From an uncultured Rikenellaceae bacterium (lineage in GTDB: Bacteria; Bacteroidota; Bacteroidia; Bacteroidales; Rikenellaceae), in NCBI GenBank assembly GCA_910588925.1, contig CAJURV010000034.1:1-21326 (forward strand): a stretch of DNA of 21,326 nucleotides. The letters are read 5' to 3'. The notes under the pieces are model-generated. The model was not told where the DNA came from. It made no database searches and saw only the letters and a list, made by a program, of their open reading frames with translations. How positions within the stretch are numbered: position 1 is the stretch's first letter; every line of letters starts with the position of its first letter. The position numbers and the translations under genes were made by a program. Of this stretch, positions 7,354 to 16,595 are shown one piece after another.

Positions 7354-8670
7354 ATGAAAGGAGTATCGGACAGAGTGGCGTTGATGTGCTATCTGTGGTC
7401 GCATACCCCTTACGGGAACATCTTGGGAGAGACCTCCGCAGGCGAGCCGGTACGAATGCTACGGTGCGGAGAGGCCGTATCGGGACGCGGATTTTTCACC
7501 ATGCGAGGAGCCGAAGTGGAGGTAGGGACCTGCACACTGCGCGGCAGCGTGATAATATTGGACGACGACATGCAGTGGAGCTCTCTGAGCATGGCCGAGA
7601 GGGAGTCGGTCGTGCTTATTGCAGCGGCAGACATACGCTCGGGCCGACAACTGTCTGCCTGCGGAGGTGCCATAGAGTGCATGCGATACGCCCCGCCGCA
7701 GGACAAAGAGCGTCGCTACCGCGACCTTACCGTAAGCGGCACCGATTATATATGCCCGGAGATATTGGGGGCAATGGAGGCGCCGCAACTGGCCTCGATA
7801 AAGACACGACTTCTGGTGGAACGCCTTTCTGACAAGTGCGCCCGACTCGACGAACTGCGACGCCTAGCCGGCGGAGGCGACAGCGACATGGCCGTAGCCG
7901 CGCTTCTCGACTCCGTAATGATAAGCAACCCGGAGAATCGCAAGCTGTTCGGAGAGCTAGGCACTATAATAGGCCATAACCGCATAATATCGTCGCTGAT
8001 AACAGGCGACAAGGAGAGCGATAAAATATCGGCGGAGGCGTTGTTGTTCGGCTCTGCGGGTTTCCTCTCGGAAGCGGCGGTGACATACGCAGACGAATAT
8101 ACATACCGTCTGCGCGAAATATTCGACCGCCTGCGCAAAGCGCACCGTCTGACACCAATATCGTATGTACGCTGGAACAGAGGCTCGCGCCGCGATAACA
8201 CCCCGGCATTGCTCATAGCCCAGACAGCCGCACTGCTGGCCGACGGAAAACCGTTATTCCACCGCATGTGCGAATGCCGCACCATAGGCGATCTGCGCGA
8301 ACTCTTCTCCGAGGCGCCCTCGGAATACTGGCGCGACCATTTCGCCCTCGGCAGACCGTGCGAACCCGTTTCAACGGGCCACAGGATAACCGGCGACAAG
8401 ATCGACCGCATACTCATCAACTTCATGCTCCCGTTCATGTTCGACAGACTACGCCGAACCGAAAGCGAAGAGTGTGCCGCCGAAGTGGTGGAGATGTTCG
8501 ATAGTATAGACGGCGAACACAACAACATAGTGGGCCGTTACGACGCACACATAAGCGTACGCACCTCCTTCGACTCGCAAGCGCTCATACAGCTCTACAA
8601 ATGTTATTGCAGACAAAACCGATGCTGGCAATGTCCCGTAGGGGCGCGTTACATGAGCTCGGCACGCTGA
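7354..8670 (+). CDS. DUF2851 family protein
   Basis: A 438-residue protein that I assign to DUF2851, found mainly in Bacteroidota. The N-terminal region contains LWSHTPYGN and GEPVRMLRCGEAVSGRGFF, corresponding to the family's conserved start, which in most members includes an Asn-x-Gly-Pro-Asp-Phe motif. Here the Asp and Pro are replaced (SGRGFF), so this is a divergent member. The C-terminus has CYCRQNRCWQCPVGARYM, matching the family's Cys-x-x-Cys-Pro-Ile/Val-Gly ending, a possible metal site. No signal peptide or membrane segment is seen. It follows rsmD by 51 bases on the same strand. The biochemical role is not known. Confidence 0.75.
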   Translation: MKGVSDRVALMCYLWSHTPYGNILGETSAGEPVRMLRCGEAVSGRGFFTMRGAEVEVGTCTLRGSVIILDDDMQWSSLSMAERESVVLIAAADIRSGRQLSACGGAIECMRYAPPQDKERRYRDLTVSGTDYICPEILGAMEAPQLASIKTRLLVERLSDKCARLDELRRLAGGGDSDMAVAALLDSVMISNPENRKLFGELGTIIGHNRIISSLITGDKESDKISAEALLFGSAGFLSEAAVTYADEYTYRLREIFDRLRKAHRLTPISYVRWNRGSRRDNTPALLIAQTAALLADGKPLFHRMCECRTIGDLRELFSEAPSEYWRDHFALGRPCEPVSTGHRITGDKIDRILINFMLPFMFDRLRRTESEECAAEVVEMFDSIDGEHNNIVGRYDAHISVRTSFDSQALIQLYKCYCRQNRCWQCPVGARYMSSAR

Positions 8671-8807
8671 CGGCGGCGAATCGCCACTGGCATATCCGAA
8701 AAGAGATATTCCGATACAAATCTATCAGATACACACATATTTATTACCCCTTGTAACCGGATAATGAATTTTGAGGACAATAATTTTTACAACTGGCAAA
8801 ATTATTG

Positions 8808-8815
8808 TAACTTTG
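8808..8815 (+). promoter_or_regulatory. Predicted -7 box of secA
   Basis: TAACTTTG is an exact match to TAnnTTTG. At the usual 19-base distance upstream lies TTTT (8785-8788), one base from the -33 TTTG. The leader to the secA ATG at 8852 would be about 30 bases. The flanking AT-rich sequence fits a promoter, and no terminator is obvious between DUF2851 and this site. Confidence 0.6.
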
Positions 8816-8851
8816 AGACCTGAATTAAAAAATTAGGCATACGAAAATATT

Positions 8852-11800
8852 ATGGCAAACGTTGTAGCAGGGTTACTCAAACTGATCTTCGGATCCAAAG
8901 CGGACAAAGACCGCAAGGCGGTGATTCCGTATATCGAAAAGATCAATGCCGTATATCCTCAGATAGAAAAACTTACCGATGACGAATTACGCGCCCGCAG
9001 CAGCGCACTCATGGCTCGCATAGCAGACGCTATAGCCGACGACGAAACCCGCATAGCCTCGCTCAAAGAGGAGCTCGAGCGAAGCGACATATCCATCGAA
9101 GAGAAAGAGAAGATCTCCACAGACATAGAGCATCTGACAAAAAATATCGACGACACCATAGAGAAGGTATTGCTCGAGATATTGCCGGAGGCTTTCGCCA
9201 TAATGAAAGATACGGCACGTCGTTTCAAAGAGAACGAATTCGTGGTAGTGACCGCTACGGACCACGACCGCGACTTGGCCACCCGCTCGGACTACGTCAC
9301 CATAGAGGGTGACAAAGCCCGCTTCAGCCACACGTGGATGGCCGGAGGCAACATGATGACGTGGGACATGGTACATTACGACTGCCAGCTTTTCGGCGGC
9401 GTGGTACTACACACCGGCAAGATAGCGGAGATGGCTACCGGCGAGGGCAAGACTCTCGTCGCCACGCTCCCCATATTCCTCAACGCATTGGCCCGCAAAG
9501 GCGTGCATGTGGTGACCGTCAACGACTACCTCGCCAAGCGCGACTCCGAATGGATGGGCCCCATGTTCGAATTCCACGGCCTAAGAGTAGACTGCATAGA
9601 CAAACACCAGCCCAACTCCGAAGCCCGTCGCAAGGCATACGCCGCAGACGTGACATACGGTACCAACAACGAGTTCGGTTTCGACTATCTGCGCGACAAC
9701 ATGGCCACCTCGCCGAGCGATCTGGTACAGCGCAAACACCAGTTCGCCATTGTCGACGAGGTCGACTCGGTGCTCATAGACGACGCCCGCACACCCCTTA
9801 TCATATCGGGCCCCATGCCCAAGGGCGACGACCAGCTCTTCGAGCAATACCAAGGCTATGTGGAGAAACTGTACACGCTCCAGAAAAACTACGTCACCGC
9901 ACTGTTGGGCGACGCCCGCAAACTTCTCGCCGCAGGCAAGGAGGACGAAGGCGGCGTGATGCTCTACCGCGCCCACAAGGGTCTGCCCAAATACAAGCCC
10001 CTTATAAAGCTGCTCAGCGAACCGGGCTATAAGAGCCTCATGCAGAAGACGGAGAACATATACATGACCGACAACAACCGTCGCATGCCGGAGATTGTGG
10101 ACGACCTTTTCTTCGTGATAGACGAGAAAAACCACACCGTCGACCTTACCGACAAAGGGCACGACGTATTGGCGAAGAGCGTCGACGACCCCAAGTTCTT
10201 CGTATTGCCCGACATAGGGGCCGAGATAGCGGAGATAGAGAAACACGACGCCGAACCGACGGAAAAGCTGGCCAAACGCGACCGTCTCATGGCCGATTAT
10301 TCTCTCAAATCTGAACGCGTTCACACCGTAAACCAGTTGCTCAAGGCCTACAGCCTATTTGAAAAAGACGTGGAATACGTCGTCATAGACGGCAAGGTGA
10401 AGATAGTGGACGAACAGACCGGACGTATAATGGAGGGACGAAGATACTCCGACGGTCTGCATCAGGCTCTCGAGGCTAAAGAGCATGTCACCGTGGAGGC
10501 CGCCACACAGACATTCGCCACCATCACCCTGCAAAACTATTTCAGGATGTATCATAAGCTCGCCGGTATGACAGGTACGGCCGAGACCGAGGCGAGCGAG
10601 CTTTGGAGCATATACAAGCTCGACGTGGTGGTGATACCGACCAACCGCCCTGTCATCCGCGACGACCGCAACGACCTTATATACAAGACCAAACGCGAGA
10701 AATACTCGGCAGTCATAGACGAGATCGGCCGCATGGTTGACGACGGACGTCCCGTGCTGGTAGGTACGACCTCTGTAGAGATCTCCGAGCTTCTGAGCAA
10801 GATGCTCAAGTTGCGAGGCATACCTCACAACGTGCTCAACGCCAAATTCCACCAGCAGGAGGCGCAAGTGGTACAGGAGGCCGGCCGCAAAGGACAGGTC
10901 ACCATAGCCACCAACATGGCCGGTCGAGGTACCGACATCAAACTCACGGACGAAGTCAAGGCTTTGGGCGGTTTGGCTATCATAGGTACCGAACGCCACG
11001 AGTCGCGACGTGTAGACCGTCAGCTCCGGGGCCGTTCCGGCCGTCAGGGCGACCCGGGTTCATCCGTATTCTTCGTATCTCTCGAAGATAACCTGATGCG
11101 TCTTTTCGGTTCCGAACGCATATCGCACATAATGGACCGCATGGGGCTCAAGGAGGGCGAAGTGATAGAGGCAGGCATGATGAACAGAGCCATAGAGCGT
11201 GCCCAGCGCAAGGTGGAGGAGAACAACTTCGGCATGCGTAAACGTCTGCTCGAATACGACGACGTGATGAACTCACAGCGCGAGGTTATATACACCCGCC
11301 GTCGCCACGCACTCTACGGCGAGCGTATCGAGGTGGATCTCAACAACATCATCGTCGACTTCGCAGAAACATTCGTCACCGAAAACGGCGATCTCGACTA
11401 CGAGGAGTTCCGCTTCGAGCTCATCAAACAGTTGTCGCTGGAGTGTTCTTTCTCTGAAAGCGACTTCAAATCGTACTCGGCTGCAGAGCTTTCCGAGGCA
11501 GTGGCCAAAGATATAACCGACATGCTGGCACGACGCGGGAAACAGATAGCCACCGTAGCCATGCCCGTCATACGCAAGATATACGAGGAGCACGGCGACC
11601 GTTTCGAAAACATCGCCATTCCCGTTACCGACGGCAAACGCGTATTTCAGGTCAGCGTGCCTTTCAAGAAGACTATCGACACCGACGGAGCCATCATATT
11701 CAAGCACATAGCCAAGATAGTGATGCTCGTCATGATAGACGAGAACTGGAAAGAACATCTGCGCGAGATGGACGACCTCAAACAGTCGGTGCAGAACGCC

Positions 11801-12142
11801 CAGTATGAACAGAAAGACCCGCTTTTGATCTATAAATTCGAGTCGTTCAACCTCTTCAAGAACATGCTCGAAAAGATCAACCGCGAAACCCTGTCCATAC
11901 TCGCCCGCACAGGCATCCCCATGCGCGAGGGAGAGCCGGAGAAGCTGGAAGACAGACCCATGCGCGACAAAGTGGATATGAGCAAACTGCAGACCTCCCG
12001 AAGCGAAGCCGCCGCAAGAGCCGGACGCGAGGAGATACGCAAAGTAATGCCTGCCAAAGCGGACAATAAAGTAGGCCGTAACGATCCGTGCCCTTGCGGA
12101 AGCGGACTCAAATACAAGGCCTGTCACGGCAAAGGGTTGTAG
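8852..12142 (+). CDS. secA: Preprotein translocase ATPase SecA
   Basis: The motor ATPase that drives unfolded preproteins through SecYEG, 1,096 residues, the long Bacteroidota form. Walker A lies in MATGEGKT (194-201) and the DEVD box is at 302-305. GTERHESRRVDRQLRGRSGRQGDPG contains the motif V/VI region of nucleotide-binding domain 2, quoted here as its key part RQLRGRSGRQGDPG. The C-terminal zinc site, which binds SecB or the ribosome, is intact: Cys1080, Cys1082, Cys1091 and His1092. About 80 extra charged, coiled-coil-like residues precede Walker A compared with E. coli SecA; this insertion is normal in the phylum. It is a single gene with its own -7 box. Confidence 0.98.
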   Translation: MANVVAGLLKLIFGSKADKDRKAVIPYIEKINAVYPQIEKLTDDELRARSSALMARIADAIADDETRIASLKEELERSDISIEEKEKISTDIEHLTKNIDDTIEKVLLEILPEAFAIMKDTARRFKENEFVVVTATDHDRDLATRSDYVTIEGDKARFSHTWMAGGNMMTWDMVHYDCQLFGGVVLHTGKIAEMATGEGKTLVATLPIFLNALARKGVHVVTVNDYLAKRDSEWMGPMFEFHGLRVDCIDKHQPNSEARRKAYAADVTYGTNNEFGFDYLRDNMATSPSDLVQRKHQFAIVDEVDSVLIDDARTPLIISGPMPKGDDQLFEQYQGYVEKLYTLQKNYVTALLGDARKLLAAGKEDEGGVMLYRAHKGLPKYKPLIKLLSEPGYKSLMQKTENIYMTDNNRRMPEIVDDLFFVIDEKNHTVDLTDKGHDVLAKSVDDPKFFVLPDIGAEIAEIEKHDAEPTEKLAKRDRLMADYSLKSERVHTVNQLLKAYSLFEKDVEYVVIDGKVKIVDEQTGRIMEGRRYSDGLHQALEAKEHVTVEAATQTFATITLQNYFRMYHKLAGMTGTAETEASELWSIYKLDVVVIPTNRPVIRDDRNDLIYKTKREKYSAVIDEIGRMVDDGRPVLVGTTSVEISELLSKMLKLRGIPHNVLNAKFHQQEAQVVQEAGRKGQVTIATNMAGRGTDIKLTDEVKALGGLAIIGTERHESRRVDRQLRGRSGRQGDPGSSVFFVSLEDNLMRLFGSERISHIMDRMGLKEGEVIEAGMMNRAIERAQRKVEENNFGMRKRLLEYDDVMNSQREVIYTRRRHALYGERIEVDLNNIIVDFAETFVTENGDLDYEEFRFELIKQLSLECSFSESDFKSYSAAELSEAVAKDITDMLARRGKQIATVAMPVIRKIYEEHGDRFENIAIPVTDGKRVFQVSVPFKKTIDTDGAIIFKHIAKIVMLVMIDENWKEHLREMDDLKQSVQNAQYEQKDPLLIYKFESFNLFKNMLEKINRETLSILARTGIPMREGEPEKLEDRPMRDKVDMSKLQTSRSEAAARAGREEIRKVMPAKADNKVGRNDPCPCGSGLKYKACHGKGL

Positions 12143-12180
12143 CAGGCCGAAAGCTACCGGGCATAACCGCCTGTTGCATA

Positions 12181-12197
12181 TCTGTTATCGGAACAGA
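12181..12197. terminator. Weak hairpin after secA
   Basis: TCTGTT (12181-12186) pairs with AACAGA (12192-12197) around a five-base loop, 39 bases after the secA stop. No U-tract follows, so termination here is only a possibility. The rest of the 197-base gap to the next gene shows no recognisable promoter. Confidence 0.25.
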
Positions 12198-12339
12198 AAC
12201 AATAGTACGCGTAGAGCCGCAAAGCGACACACGCGAAAAATTATAATAACGACACGGAGGGATTACGACAGATCGCCGGTTTCCATATCGGAATCGGCGA
12301 TACTACGGACGCTCTCCTGTCCGAAAAAAAGACGCTGTT

Positions 12340-12918
12340 TTGTATTCGCCCGTATTATACCCGAATAATGCGCAGATAGAGCTGTTCAGCAGACTGTCGC
12401 CCGTGTTGGGTGTCAACCCTCGTGTGACCTCCTACGCCGACGACTTCGGGGTATGCTCGCTCGACATATTGCATTGCACCGATGCGATGGATGCGGGCGT
12501 CTCTTTCTATGGCACTCTCGGCCTGATGGGGCACGACCTCAAAGGTGGTTGTTACGAGATAGTAATGGGCGGATACGAACGTTTCCCGCAGATAGAGGCC
12601 ATAGTAGCGTCGTGCGCGTTCTTCGTGATGCGCGACAAATGGGATTGTTCGCTCGGTAATGTTTTCGAATCGGTCATAAGTATGTATTACCCCGAAGCCC
12701 CCATGAAGCACGTAATGTTCTACTACCCGTATCTGTGGCACAACAGACTGGCTTCGTTACAAGTGCTCGGGACCCCGATTAAAGTGATGCTCGGCATACC
12801 CATATCGCAATCGGAGCTCGAATACAAACGCCGCCACGGTCTCTCCGCCTTGGAGGATCTTTTCGACAGAGCCGGCATAGACATATTCGACATAAATCGC
12901 AAACCGGTGGTAAAATAG
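12340..12918 (+). CDS. SUFU (suppressor of fused) domain protein
   Basis: A soluble 192-residue protein with features of the bacterial SUFU domain. The core runs from about residue 14 (ELFSRLSPVL), through a TLGLMGH segment and CYEIVMGG, to the diagnostic ending PISQSELEYKRRHGLSALED followed by the DINRKPVV tail. In animals SUFU binds Gli factors; bacterial versions have been proposed as immunity proteins of polymorphic toxins, but no toxin gene is visible here. The first usable start is TTG at 12340; the frame is open back to 12250 without ATG or GTG. A run of seven A (12324-12330) lies just upstream. No convincing promoter was found, so read-through from secA is possible. The function in this organism is unknown. 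Confidence 0.7.
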   Translation: MYSPVLYPNNAQIELFSRLSPVLGVNPRVTSYADDFGVCSLDILHCTDAMDAGVSFYGTLGLMGHDLKGGCYEIVMGGYERFPQIEAIVASCAFFVMRDKWDCSLGNVFESVISMYYPEAPMKHVMFYYPYLWHNRLASLQVLGTPIKVMLGIPISQSELEYKRRHGLSALEDLFDRAGIDIFDINRKPVVK

Positions 12919-12962
12919 CCGTTTTTCTTTAAGTCTCCGTAACTATCATACTATCGTCTCCG

Positions 12963-12993
12963 TTTGCAATATCCGCACATTGTATTATTTTTG
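12963..12993 (+). promoter_or_regulatory. Consensus Bacteroidota promoter
   Basis: TTTG (12963-12966) and TATTTTTG (12986-12993) are separated by exactly 19 bases, matching both parts of the phylum's primary sigma-factor consensus. It lies 37 bases upstream of the ATG at 13031 and is the best promoter in the window. Confidence 0.75.
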
Positions 12994-13030
12994 TCTGCAC
13001 ATAATTATTCACCGAAACAGATAAGATACT

Positions 13031-13726
13031 ATGAAAAACGCGGTATTCAACTGGAGCGGCGGCAAAGACTCCGCCTTGGCCTTATGGCAGGCCGTATCGT
13101 CGGGCGAGTACCGGATAGTATCACTTCTGACGACAGTAAACCGCGACACCGAACGCTCCTCCATGCACGGTATACCTATAAACCTGCTCGAGCGTCAGGC
13201 CGAAAGCATAGGCATACCTCTCACCATACTGGAGCTGCCATCGGGAGAGATGGCGGGGTACGAATCGGCTATGTCTCAGGCCGTAGAGAGATTTATGTCG
13301 CAAGGTGTCGACCACTTCATTTTCGGAGACATATTCCTTCACGACGTACGCTCCTACCGCGAGAAACAGTTGTCGCCGTACGGTGTCACAGTGGTGGAAC
13401 CGCTATGGGGCAAATCGTCCGCAGAGGTTATGGAAGATTACCTCGAATCTGGGCTTAAAACCACGGTCATAACCACCGAATCGGACGCATTGGGAAGAGA
13501 GTGGATCGGACGCACTATAGACCGACGCTTCGTCGACGAGCTGCCGTCAGGCGTAGACCCCTGCGGAGAAAACGGCGAATATCACACGTTCTGTTACGAC
13601 GGCCCCATATTCAGCCGCCCCGTATCTTTCTCTCTCGGAGAGACGGTCAAAAAATGTTTCCCCGTAAAGCTCGACGACGGAACCGAAAAGAGATACTGTT
13701 ATTGGTTCGCAGACATCTCGGAATAG
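13031..13726 (+). CDS. Dph6-like ATP pyrophosphatase (diphthine-ammonia ligase family)
   Basis: A 231-residue PP-loop enzyme. SGGKDS (9-14) is the ATP-pyrophosphatase signature, and residues 178-187 (CGENGEYHTF), followed by the DGPIF segment, are diagnostic of the Dph6/MJ0570-related family. Eukaryotic Dph6 amidates diphthine on elongation factor 2. Bacteria lack diphthamide, so the reaction here is probably another ATP-dependent amidation or thiolation with an unknown substrate. It has its own consensus promoter and stands alone, convergent with surE (48 bases between stops). Length is close to the usual archaeal and bacterial forms, and no membrane or export signal is present. Confidence 0.88.
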   Translation: MKNAVFNWSGGKDSALALWQAVSSGEYRIVSLLTTVNRDTERSSMHGIPINLLERQAESIGIPLTILELPSGEMAGYESAMSQAVERFMSQGVDHFIFGDIFLHDVRSYREKQLSPYGVTVVEPLWGKSSAEVMEDYLESGLKTTVITTESDALGREWIGRTIDRRFVDELPSGVDPCGENGEYHTFCYDGPIFSRPVSFSLGETVKKCFPVKLDDGTEKRYCYWFADISE

Positions 13727-13774
13727 TACCGGACCGCCTCGGCATAGAGCCACCCGACTATCACCGGAAGCGAA

Positions 13775-14548
13775 TCACTCCGCGGAAAACCAATCACGAC
13801 TGATCTCTATCTGCTTGTAATCGGTAAGATCCACCGTCACAGGCACCACCGATACGTAGCCGTTGGCGAGCGCCCACTCGTCGCTGTCGGGCTCATCGGG
13901 CTCGAGATTGACGAACTTGCCGGTAAGCCAATAGTAGTCGCGGCCCCGAGGATCGGTCTTGCGCACGAACTCCTCCATCCAGTAGCCTTTGGTCTGACGG
14001 CATACGCGTATGCCCTTTATTTCGTCGAGCGGCAAGGTAGGTACATTCACGTTAAGACATAACGCGTTGTTGTCGTTACGCTCCAGCACCGTAGCCAACA
14101 CACTACGCACATAATGGCGCGCGGCAGTGAGATCGGCCTCGGTGTCGTGGTCCGTAAGAGAGAAACCTATCGACGGAATACCGTAGCTGAACCCCTCCGT
14201 AGCGGCGCCTAACGTACCCGAATATATGACGCTTATGTTGGAATTGGCACCGTGATTTATACCCGAGAGCACCAATGTGGGAGCGTCATCCTTCATAACG
14301 TAGTCTATCGCGATCTTGACACAATCGACAGGCGTACCCGAACATGCGTACACAGCAACGTCATCGCGCTGACGTATCTTACGCAGATATAACGGATTGG
14401 ACATAGTTATGGCATGCGACATACCCGACATGCCTTGCTCGGGAGCCACCACCGTCACCCTGCCGAACCGCGAAGCCTCCTCTATAAGGGCCCGCAGGCC
14501 TTTAGAGGCTACGCCGTCGTCATTGGTTATCAATATATTTTGTTTCAT
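13775..14548 (-). CDS. surE: 5'/3'-nucleotidase SurE
   Basis: A metal-dependent phosphatase of 257 residues that removes phosphate from nucleoside 5'- and 3'-monophosphates; in several bacteria it helps stationary-phase survival. The N-terminus ILITNDDG supplies Asp10 and Asp11. Ser41 in the QGMSGMSHAIT stretch and Asn98 in SGINHGAN complete the known metal site. The length is usual. It is read away from the aminopeptidase gene, which ends 172 bases upstream on the same strand. That gap has a small stem (14630-14644) followed by a T-rich run on the minus strand, but no clear promoter. Confidence 0.95.
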   Translation of the reverse strand: MKQNILITNDDGVASKGLRALIEEASRFGRVTVVAPEQGMSGMSHAITMSNPLYLRKIRQRDDVAVYACSGTPVDCVKIAIDYVMKDDAPTLVLSGINHGANSNISVIYSGTLGAATEGFSYGIPSIGFSLTDHDTEADLTAARHYVRSVLATVLERNDNNALCLNVNVPTLPLDEIKGIRVCRQTKGYWMEEFVRKTDPRGRDYYWLTGKFVNLEPDEPDSDEWALANGYVSVVPVTVDLTDYKQIEISRDWFSAE

Positions 14549-14629
14549 AAAAAGATGTTTTTTCGCCGGATGATTCGCTATCTGTCATCGAGGCATAATC
14601 CGCACACCGACAAGGATAACAAAAGAGAA

Positions 14630-14644
14630 ACGGCCTACAGCCGT
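14630..14644 (-). terminator. Possible weak terminator after the aminopeptidase gene
   Basis: ACGGC (14630-14634) pairs with GCCGT (14640-14644) around a five-base loop. On the minus strand the stem is followed by TTCTCTTTTG. The stem is short, so termination is likely inefficient and surE may be partly read through from upstream. Confidence 0.3.
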
Positions 14645-14720
14645 CTGACAGGCCCGAACCACAGGCGAAAACAGAATTATAAAGAAGCACGTTCAGAGAG
14701 ATCGGGACAGCTTCTGATTA

Positions 14721-16502
14721 TCATATACTCTTTGTCTTGCCCATCAACCATACTTTCTCCTTAGCTGTCAGCCCGGGGCTTAAACGGTCGTAAACAGTTG
14801 CGTGGTAACGGTTGAGCCAACGTCTCTGCTCCACCGTCAACATATCGAGCACAATGGAGCGCACATCGAACGGGAAGAGCGTAAGGGGCTCTAATGCCAG
14901 ATAGCGGCCGAACGGACCCGACGAATGCTCCACGCAAAGCATTACGTTCTCGGAACGTATTCCCCACTTACGGGGACGATACAGCCCCGGCTCATCGGTT
15001 ATAACCATGCCGGCCTTCAGGGGCACAGGGTTTTCGTTCATTCGTATGGACTGCGGCCCCTCATGCACGCACAGATAGTGCCCTACGCCGTGACCGGTGC
15101 CGTGCAGATAGTTGAGCGATTCGGCGCACAGATGGCGACGGGCGAGAAAATCGAGCTGGCTGCCGCGCGTTCCCTCGGGGAATACGGCACGCGCAAGATC
15201 TATATTACCCTTGAGCACCAGAGTGAAATCGCGCTTCTCTTGCTCCGTAGGGGTGCCGAAATGAACGGTGCGGGTGATATCGGTGGTGCCGCAGAGGTAT
15301 TGCCCGCCGGAATCTATCAACAGGAATCCGTCCATGCCCACACGTTTGCATCCTCTGCGAGGAGCCTCGTAGTGGACTATGGCGCCGTTGGATCTGTAAC
15401 CCACGATGGGAGCGAAACTGTCGGAGCGGAAGAGCGGACTCTCCGCCCTGAACTGACGGAGCCTCTCGCCCGACTGCCACTCGGTGGGACGACGCCCCAA
15501 GTGCAACTGCTCCTCAAGCCACATATAGAAACGCACCAATGCCACCCCGTCTTCAACCATCGCCCGTCTGAAGCCCTCTATCTCTATAGGGTTCTTCACA
15601 GCCTTCATGGATGTTATCACCCCCGACGGATCGCTCTCCGCTTCAAGCACGGCTCCGCCGAGACGCAACAGCTCGTAATGACGCCACGACAACGACGACG
15701 GATTGAACACCACCCTCTTATCACGACATTGCGACAGCGCGGCGTCGAAATCGCCGTAGTCCCTTATCTCCACACCCTCGTTGCGCAACTTATGAACCAC
15801 AGACACAGAGAGTTTGTCGCCGTTTATGAACAAAATGGCTTCATCTTCGGTTATCAACAAGTATGAGACCGTAACGGGGTTATAGTCGATATCGCCCCCG
15901 CGTATATTGAGCAACCACGCTATCTCGTCCAAAGCCGACACCGGATAGACGTCGCCATGCGACAACCCCAGGCTGCTACGCACGCGGCGCAGTTTCCCCG
16001 AAGCTCTAAGACCGCTGTACTCATCGTCGAGCAAGGTCACCGGCGCATCGGGCATGACAGGACGTCCGGACCACAACTCATCGAATATGTCGCCCATAGC
16101 AACCACCTCCAGCGGAGATAGCGAGCGCATCAGAGACTCCATCGACCTTACGGTGTACAACGAGGCGTCTACCCCTACACGTCCGTGAGCGAACTTGGAG
16201 CAGAGCCACTCCGCCATAGAGGGCACACCGTCGGCCCCCTCGCGCATGAGCGTTATGCCGCTACCATCCAACTGCGCCTCGGCCTGCAGCCAATAACGCG
16301 AATCGGTCCACAGTGCGGCGCCTTCGACGGTAACCACCAACGTACCGGCCGATCCATCGAAGCCGCTGACATACTCCCGGCATTTCCAGTGGTCGGCCAC
16401 ATACTCGCTACCGTGACAGTCGCCGCTCGGTATTATGAACGCCGACAGCTTCTCCCTGCGGAGCAACCCCACTATGGAGGCGACTATCTCTTTTCTGTCC
16501 AT
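14721..16502 (-). CDS. Aminopeptidase P family (M24B) Xaa-Pro aminopeptidase
   Basis: A dinuclear-metal peptidase of 593 residues that removes an N-terminal residue preceding proline. It has the three-domain layout of long aminopeptidase P (as in human XPNPEP1): two creatinase-like N-terminal domains, then the pita-bread catalytic domain from about residue 300. The five metal ligands read as Asp397, Asp408, His471, Glu504 and Glu518, with the same spacings as in XPNPEP1. The catalytic histidine region is GTGHGVGHYLCVHEG. No signal peptide is visible, so it should be cytoplasmic and act in peptide recycling. It starts 93 bases after glmM and may share a transcript; I found no strong promoter between them. 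Confidence 0.94.
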   Translation of the reverse strand: MDRKEIVASIVGLLRREKLSAFIIPSGDCHGSEYVADHWKCREYVSGFDGSAGTLVVTVEGAALWTDSRYWLQAEAQLDGSGITLMREGADGVPSMAEWLCSKFAHGRVGVDASLYTVRSMESLMRSLSPLEVVAMGDIFDELWSGRPVMPDAPVTLLDDEYSGLRASGKLRRVRSSLGLSHGDVYPVSALDEIAWLLNIRGGDIDYNPVTVSYLLITEDEAILFINGDKLSVSVVHKLRNEGVEIRDYGDFDAALSQCRDKRVVFNPSSLSWRHYELLRLGGAVLEAESDPSGVITSMKAVKNPIEIEGFRRAMVEDGVALVRFYMWLEEQLHLGRRPTEWQSGERLRQFRAESPLFRSDSFAPIVGYRSNGAIVHYEAPRRGCKRVGMDGFLLIDSGGQYLCGTTDITRTVHFGTPTEQEKRDFTLVLKGNIDLARAVFPEGTRGSQLDFLARRHLCAESLNYLHGTGHGVGHYLCVHEGPQSIRMNENPVPLKAGMVITDEPGLYRPRKWGIRSENVMLCVEHSSGPFGRYLALEPLTLFPFDVRSIVLDMLTVEQRRWLNRYHATVYDRLSPGLTAKEKVWLMGKTKSI

Positions 16503-16595
16503 ACTTTTCAGAATATCACCGTTTTCGTTAAGCTACGATTACAAAACGTTTCCGACGTCTTACCGAGGCGAAAAAACGTCTGCATAAAGCCTCCG

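Noticed and set aside
8960..9330. N-terminal insertion in SecA as a novel domain
   Set aside because: Charged insertions before Walker A are normal in Bacteroidota SecA and explain the long length.
12174..12368. A 64-codon frame between secA and the SUFU gene
   Set aside because: Arg-rich, no motif, overlaps the SUFU start in another frame and has no promoter or ribosome site.
13727..13774. Shared terminator between the convergent Dph6-like gene and surE
   Set aside because: No stem with a U-tract is visible in these 48 bases.
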